Made by a program: the position numbers and the translations under genes. Below are positions 59,135 through 64,000 of a stretch of 64,000 nt of DNA, one piece after another. The stretch's first letter is position 1; every line of letters begins with the position of its first letter. The notes below the pieces were generated by a model that was given only the letters and a program-made list of their open reading frames with translations, had not been told where the DNA came from and ran no database searches. The stretch is from contig NC_091260.1 in NCBI RefSeq assembly GCF_042477335.2, forward strand, positions 44,907,001 through 44,971,000. Reading direction: 5' to 3'. Source of the DNA: Ovis canadensis. Its lineage: Eukaryota; Chordata; Mammalia; Artiodactyla; Bovidae.

Positions 59135-59467
59135 TCAGACCCTGCTGGGCCCGCCGCTGGGCGGCTTGGGCCTCTTCTTGACGGGACTGTCGCTCCATCC
59201 CGGACTAGCAGCCGGCTGGTGGCCTTGCGGCTCTCGCCAGCGTTTCTGGCCCATCTCGACGCGGAGACCGTCCGCGGGTCCGGGGCAAGCGTGGCGCGGC
59301 AGCCCACAGGCGCAGTAGTGCGCGTCCCCGCAGAACTCGGGGCTGAGGCAGGAGGGGCGGCTCAGCGCGGGGAAGTTATCCAGAGCCCAGGCCCAGGCCT
59401 GTTCTCGGTTCAGGCCCGGAGGCAAGGCGGGCTCGGGACGTGCCCTCCTGCAGCACTGCGCTTCCAT
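59135..59467 (-). CDS. Block C: 110-aa ORF, inverted copy 7
   Basis: ATG at 59,467 on the minus strand. About 480 bp from upstream of the TATA box to the stop codon appear identical to the tandem copies, though the flank at 59,615-59,760 differs at many positions. Downstream on the minus strand lie the diverged blocks A (54.2 kb) and D (52.5 kb), which are the potential splice partners. Confidence 0.45.
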   Translation of the reverse strand: MEAQCCRRARPEPALPPGLNREQAWAWALDNFPALSRPSCLSPEFCGDAHYCACGLPRHACPGPADGLRVEMGQKRWREPQGHQPAASPGWSDSPVKKRPKPPSGGPSRV

Positions 59468-59548
59468 GGCTTCAGCCTCCTCACCAGGCCCAGAGCTCAG
59501 TGGGTCTAAGCACAGGCGCGAATGACTGGGCTGGGTGAGGAGTGTGCC

Positions 59549-59555
59549 TTTTATA
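59549..59555 (-). promoter_or_regulatory. TATA box of block C gene, copy 7
   Basis: TTTTATA on the plus strand, with the same spacing to the ATG at 59,467. Confidence 0.65.
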
Positions 59556-59916
59556 GTGCCGGCCGGTCCTGGTTTTGGGAAACCCGGGTGTTGATAGGTG
59601 GGATCCACACTCATTTGCCTTGCAAATTACCTCGGGGTCCCTGGGGACTGAGGAAATCACTACATCTTTCTGGGAGGGGCACGGAAGTTCTGAGTGGTTT
59701 TGGTGATTGGATTAAAGGTTAGGTTGCATAACATTTTGGATTTTCAAATTTCCAAAAGACCTCTAGAACTGCATATTCCAAAGCCTGCCAGTGCTTCTCC
59801 ATAAGTGGGCTTATAAAGAACCCTGTGTTTCCATGAATTCAAGGGCTATTTCATTTATTTATCTAAGAATTTGAAATTACTACTGAAAAATGAAGATGAC
59901 ATGTAAAAGTAATGTC

Positions 59917-59922
59917 TTTATT
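59917..59922 (-). terminator. Poly(A) signal, copy 7
   Basis: TTTATT on the plus strand is AATAAA on the minus strand, 200 bp past the block D stop of copy 7. Confidence 0.5.
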
Positions 59923-60121
59923 TCCAGTTCTTATTGATTTCATTTCTCGCATACACTTTTGAAGAAATAAAGGACAAAGTAGAACATGAAAAGTACATTA
60001 ATAGAGGCACAGCAGTAAATACCACACACAGCCCTGTCCTCACGTCCTCTGGTTATGTGCTGTATGTTACAGGCTCCTGCCTTGCTGGAAATTTTGTAAT
60101 TGAATCTGAAAAAATAAAATA

Positions 60122-60236
60122 TCATCCTGTGTTCCAATAGGGGTGAAAAGAATACTTCTGTAATTCCTTGGTACAGGTCAGGGTTACACACTGGTTGAGC
60201 CACCCCATGCACTGGGCGCAGGAGATGCACGGAATC
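60122..60236 (-). CDS. Block D: putative terminal coding exon, copy 7
   Basis: Acceptor AG at 60,237-60,238 (minus strand). The frame is the same as in the tandem copies, with two replacements (MGWLNQC for MRWLNQC, TLTC for TPTC). The diverged copy also has TLTC, so the tandem form is the derived one. The stop is at 60,122-60,124. Confidence 0.45.
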
Positions 60237-60450
60237 CTGGCAAGGAAAGAGGAAAAGTTTGGCTTAGGTGCGATACCAGAAACTAGAAAGGTGAGTTGAA
60301 AGAATCCTAGGAAATAGCTCCCTGGGGAAGGAGCCCCCACTTTCAGACTCCTACTAGTTTAATCCCAGTGACAGATTTGCCCTCAGAAGAATCACAGCAG
60401 TTGAGAAAATCTCAGAATGACGGTGTGAGTGTTTCTTACACTCCTACATG

Positions 60451-60648
60451 AGCTTCCATGTTGGTTCACTAGTAAAGAACCTGCCTGCCAATGAGGGAGG
60501 TGCGCGTTTGATTTCTGGGTGAGAAAGATTCCCTGGAGAAGAGAATGGCAAGCCACTACAATATTCTTGGCTGGAGAAATTCCATGGACAGGGGAGCCTG
60601 GCGGCCACAGTAGCATAGTCGGACATGATTTAGCAACCAAACAAGGTC
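60451..60648 (+). mobile_element. Bov-tA-type SINE in copy 7
   Basis: Inverted counterpart of 6,238-6,434. Confidence 0.9.
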
Positions 60649-61661
60649 TTAAAGGTGGCCTGCATTGTTCTCTCAGCTCCCCCATTTCACCCCCGGGTTT
60701 GGTGGAAACAGGAGTTCTGCTGCGATTGGTAATGAGAAGTCAGGAGCCTTGGCAAGTCGCCGGGTTGAAGTTAGGATGTAAAGGGAGCCAACCGCTCCAG
60801 AATCTGGCCGCAGAAATCCCTCCTCACGAAGCCAGTCTCGAGTTTTCGCTTGTCCGCGGCCCCAGCACCCTGGCTCCACGTCAGCTCGGACGTGCGAGCT
60901 GGAAATTGGGTTGGAGCGGCTCAGAGGAAGAAGGGACGCACCCAGGAAAGTGTCCGAGGGAGACAGGAGCTCTGTGCTGCTGCGGTCCAGGCTTCTGGAC
61001 GCATTTGGAGCGGCGACCTGCGCTGGGCGCCGGGGAGCCGCGTGCAGATGACCGGACGCCCCGCAGATGGACAGGAAGGGAAAGAGCGGGTCGAGCGAGC
61101 AGGAGCGTTTCCAGGGCGAAGCGGAGTTCTCAGGGCTGCCGGCTGCGCTGTGTGTGATCTCCTGGATCCTGGCAAGTTTGACCCAGTTTGACAACAGCTG
61201 TGTCGGCCCCCTGGCCACCTGGTGTGCCCAAGATATCCCACGACCCCCCCACCCCAGTTCAGCAAATCAGGGGACCGAGGGTCCCGCGGGAGAACTGAAC
61301 CGGCCACCCCGCCCGCGCGCCTGGTCCTCCCCGAAAAGCCAAAGCAGCAGAAAGACGTTGGAATTTGGTTAAGAGATTTACTTAACCATCAAGTAAGTAA
61401 TAAAGATGCAATTTATGAGATAACAGAGAGATCCCCAAAAGCCTATGAAGAATCCTTCCACGATTGCTCAACGGAGAGGTTTTCTTGTAACAGCATCTGT
61501 CGCAGGGAATCCTCCAACGAAGGGTCTCAGCGGAGAGGAGGGGTCCTAGGGACAAAGGCGACCTGAGAGACAACCTAGGGTCTTTCAGTCCAGCGCGTGG
61601 GGCGTCTGTTGGTGTCTCTCCAGATCAGCAAGAGGGCGATGCTCCGGAAGCATGTCCGGCG

Positions 61662-62057
61662 TCAGAGGTCTCCGGTTTCAGACACTGGGTTCCTCCTGTG
61701 GCAAAATCGGATCAGGGAAACTTTCTGGGCGCGCGGCGTCCTCCTGTCCTGAGGGCGTCGGGACTCCTGGCCGGGAGCGGGTGTGGTGTCTGGAGCCCAA
61801 GACTGGCCGTATCGCATGCAGGGGCTCTGTTCTCGGGGTCGGTGTTTGGGGCAATATAGGCGCAGAAGGCGGCAGGGAGCCGAAGGTTCTTCCCGATTGA
61901 AGTCCTCCTCGTCCGGAGAGAGTTCGCCCAGCGTAGGATAGCAAGGGAGCTGCCATTCCTTAGGGTTCACTGAGCGCAGGAGCTGCCGCACCTCTGGTTC
62001 CTGGGGCTCCTCCGCGGAATCCCAGGCCTGGCGCACACAGCGGGGAAAGTGCTCCAT
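61662..62057 (-). CDS. Block A: intact 131-aa ORF, inverted copy 7 (unidentified)
   Basis: The ORF starts with ATG at 62,057 and begins MEHFPRCVRQAWDSAEEPQE. It has a conserved central stretch EWQLPCYPTLGE and then LLRLYCPKH. The C-terminal third is Arg/Pro-rich and low complexity. The diverged copy at 53,771-54,241 aligns without gaps over roughly the first 75 residues, with mainly amino-acid-level similarity retained. That supports past or present coding. It is hydrophilic, with no signal peptide or membrane segment. I do not recognise a domain. It could be a stand-alone small gene or an internal exon. If it is an exon, block D lies downstream on the same strand. Confidence 0.45.
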   Translation of the reverse strand: MEHFPRCVRQAWDSAEEPQEPEVRQLLRSVNPKEWQLPCYPTLGELSPDEEDFNREEPSAPCRLLRLYCPKHRPREQSPCMRYGQSWAPDTTPAPGQESRRPQDRRTPRAQKVSLIRFCHRRNPVSETGDL

Positions 62058-63473
62058 CGCTTCAGCGGGGAGAAGAGAAGTCTTCTGGGACCCCTTGCTT
62101 ACGAATTTATAGTGTTCTGGGTTCTTAGGCGTCCAACCAGAGGCTTAGGGTGGGTGGTTGCAAATTGCTTCAGCAGGTGGGATCTGAGAAGATGAAGGGT
62201 GAATTCAAACTTCTTGGGTGGAGTTCTTAGACTCTGAGTTGATTTTGTTGATTTGAGAGGATTAAAACTTTTGTTGTTTGTTTAAAGGAAATAGAGGTAC
62301 AGGGGCTCTGTCAAGAAAAGCTATTTGGGAGGCTACTCTTATGAAAAGTATCCTAAATGCCTGTTATTTTTAGGTTCCTATGTCCATGGATTCTCAGGGC
62401 TTTTTGCCTAGAAACAGAGTATCATTAGATTTTACCGAGATGACCAAATTGTGACCATCTTTGCATGAAACCACACTGCTGCTCAGACTTTCCTTTTGGT
62501 CTTCAATTCTAAGACAAAATTGCTTCAGACTTTCAGCCAACAAGTAGAAGTGTCAGGGTCAAGATCTACAGATTTAGATGCAGACTGTTTGGTAGAAGAT
62601 ACTCAGCTAGTTGTCTAACCTCTCGTGTCTTCATATTCTTACCTGGATGGTAGCTGAAGTTTACCATTTTAAAGGCAACTTTTTGGAGTAAATTCATTAA
62701 CAAAGGTTATGTAATTAGATAGTCTCAGGCAAAATAACAAGTTGGCTATTACAGTTATTGTTATTTTCATTTTCATTCTTAATAGTATAATCATGGCTAT
62801 TAAACAAAACATCAATCAATAGCAAACTCAAAACGTTGTCTTTTCCTGTGTTTAATAATCGTAGTGGTTTGCTTTTCCTTTCTAGTGTCAGATTTATAGT
62901 GAAATTGCATCTCCTTATATCCTTTCTCAGATGTTTCAGACATTGTCTTGGCAAGCATGTCAGTGCATCCAAGCCTAGATGTCCTTGATCAGTCTTTTAT
63001 CTTCAACTTAACAAAGTCAGTTTAATTCAAAGCGTTTTAATCAAGTGTGTTTCCACAACCTGCCGTGAGCAAGGTGCTGTGATGGGTCCTGCACGCCGAC
63101 TTGTAGAACCCGCTCCTGCTTTGGCAGAGCTGAATTTTAAGGGAAGAGCATAGACAAGAGACCGTGAGGACACAGCTGAATCTTCTTCTCTTTGATAGTT
63201 GATTCTCTGCCAGGAAAGTAAACTCTAAAATGTTCCCCACTAAAGCCCATATTGTGCAGGAGCTGGAGGTGGGGGGAGGGGAAGTAGAAATAAAAGTGAG
63301 AAAGGAGATAGAGACAAAAAGGGAAGAGAATCAGAACCAAAAATGAGTAATAAGGAAATAAAGAGGATGGAAAATAATGGACAACACAAGAGGCAGGACG
63401 TTGGAAGCTCTGGTCAAGGCAGCCAAGAGTGCTAAGTTAAAGGGGTTCATTAGAGCAACTGACTTTGTTCTTG

Positions 63474-63680
63474 TTGTTACTGCGTCTAGTCTGACTTTTT
63501 GAAACCCCATGGACTATATGTAGCCCACCAGGTTTCTCTGTCCACAGGTTTTACCCAGGCAAGGATACTGCAGTGAGTTGCCACTTCCTTCTTAATGAGA
63601 TCTTCTCAACCCAGAGATTGAACCCAAGTCTCCCTGTGTCCCAGATAGATTCTTTACCACTGAGTCGCCTGGGAAGCAAC
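63474..63680 (-). mobile_element. Bov-tA-type SINE in copy 7
   Basis: Inverted counterpart of 3,208-3,421. Confidence 0.9.
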
Positions 63681-63887
63681 TGACTTGGGGACATCTAATA
63701 AGGATATTCAAGGCTGAAAGCTCTGCTGGTCCAGGCTTAAGGGAAGGACAACAACACTGTCCTCTTTGAAGGCTCAGCGTGATGCTATTAGGCTCTGGTG
63801 GTGTGGAAACTTCCCAGAACTTTGTTTGAATACAAATGACAGCTACTTCCCCCACAGAGGTTAGCAGCAAGTAGCCTGTGTGATGGG

Positions 63888-64000
63888 GCTTCCCAGGTGG
63901 CCCAGTGGTAGAGAATCCACCCACCAATGCAGGAGCCACAGAGACTCCAATTAGATCTCTGGTGTAGGAAGCAACCCTGGAGGAGGAAATGGGAACCCAA
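63888..64000 (+). mobile_element. Bov-tA-type SINE in copy 7, cut by window end
   Basis: Inverted counterpart of 2,781-3,002, cut in the core by the window edge. Confidence 0.9.

Larger units (their letters stand above)
58960..64000 (-). repeat. Recent inverted copy of the unit (copy 7), cut by window end
   Basis: This is the reverse complement of the unit, starting just past block C and continuing through D, SINE, B, A and the paired central SINEs to unit coordinate about 2,900 at the window edge. It is close to the tandem copies but more diverged than they are from each other, except across block C, where it looks identical. Confidence 0.95.

Noticed and set aside
1..64000. CRISPR arrays, tRNA or rRNA genes, bacterial operons
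   Set aside because: None seen. The tRNA-like segments are SINE heads, and the direct repeats are the 7.8-kb units and microsatellites.

Overview
The window is mammalian nuclear DNA from a ruminant, most likely a bovid. It carries many Bov-tA/Bov-A2-type SINEs (tRNA-Glu-derived, with the ...GGCAACCCACTCCAGTATTC... core), CHR-type cetartiodactyl SINEs, and bovine-type L1 fragments. There is no bacterial gene organisation. Most open frames of 60-200 codons are chance frames in GC-rich or repeat DNA. The species and chromosome cannot be told from sequence alone. The ampliconic layout resembles sex-chromosome or other rapidly amplifying loci, but that is only an analogy.

Layout. (1) Positions 1-33,780 hold a head-to-tail array of a 7.8-kb unit: four full copies (starts 1, 7,813, 15,638 and 23,463; lengths 7,812, 7,825, 7,825 and 7,805) and a fifth copy broken at about 2.5 kb. 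Each unit carries, in order, a G-rich VNTR, an L1 3' end with target-site duplication, an antisense CHR SINE, two opposed Bov-tA SINEs, GC-rich block A (decayed ORF), GC-rich block B, an antisense Bov-tA SINE, terminal-exon-like block D with a poly(A) signal, and block C, a TATA promoter followed by a 110-codon ORF. (2) At 33,781-33,803 a perfect 10-bp hairpin marks an inversion junction. An inverted copy then runs to about 38,784. (3) 38,785-52,300 is mostly unrelated spacer. It includes a processed pseudogene of ABHD17A, a poly(A)-tailed retrocopy of unknown origin, an LTR-like fragment, an L1 5' fragment, a long GC/AC microsatellite and CpG-rich stretches. (4) 52,300-58,960 is an older, diverged inverted copy of the unit that lacks the L1 and one SINE. 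(5) 58,960-64,000 is a second recent inverted copy with its own block C, cut by the window end.

The best gene candidate is the block C promoter/ORF, identical in five copies as far as read. It may be linked by splicing to blocks A and D of the next unit, so that each tandem period would hold about one transcription unit (C TATA, then A, then D with AATAAA about 370 bp before the next TATA). I do not recognise the encoded protein. Block A is an intact ORF in the 59-64 kb copy and the diverged copy. It decays stepwise in the 34-39 kb copy and the tandem copies, so the tandem array seems to have amplified a version with a broken A frame but an intact C block.
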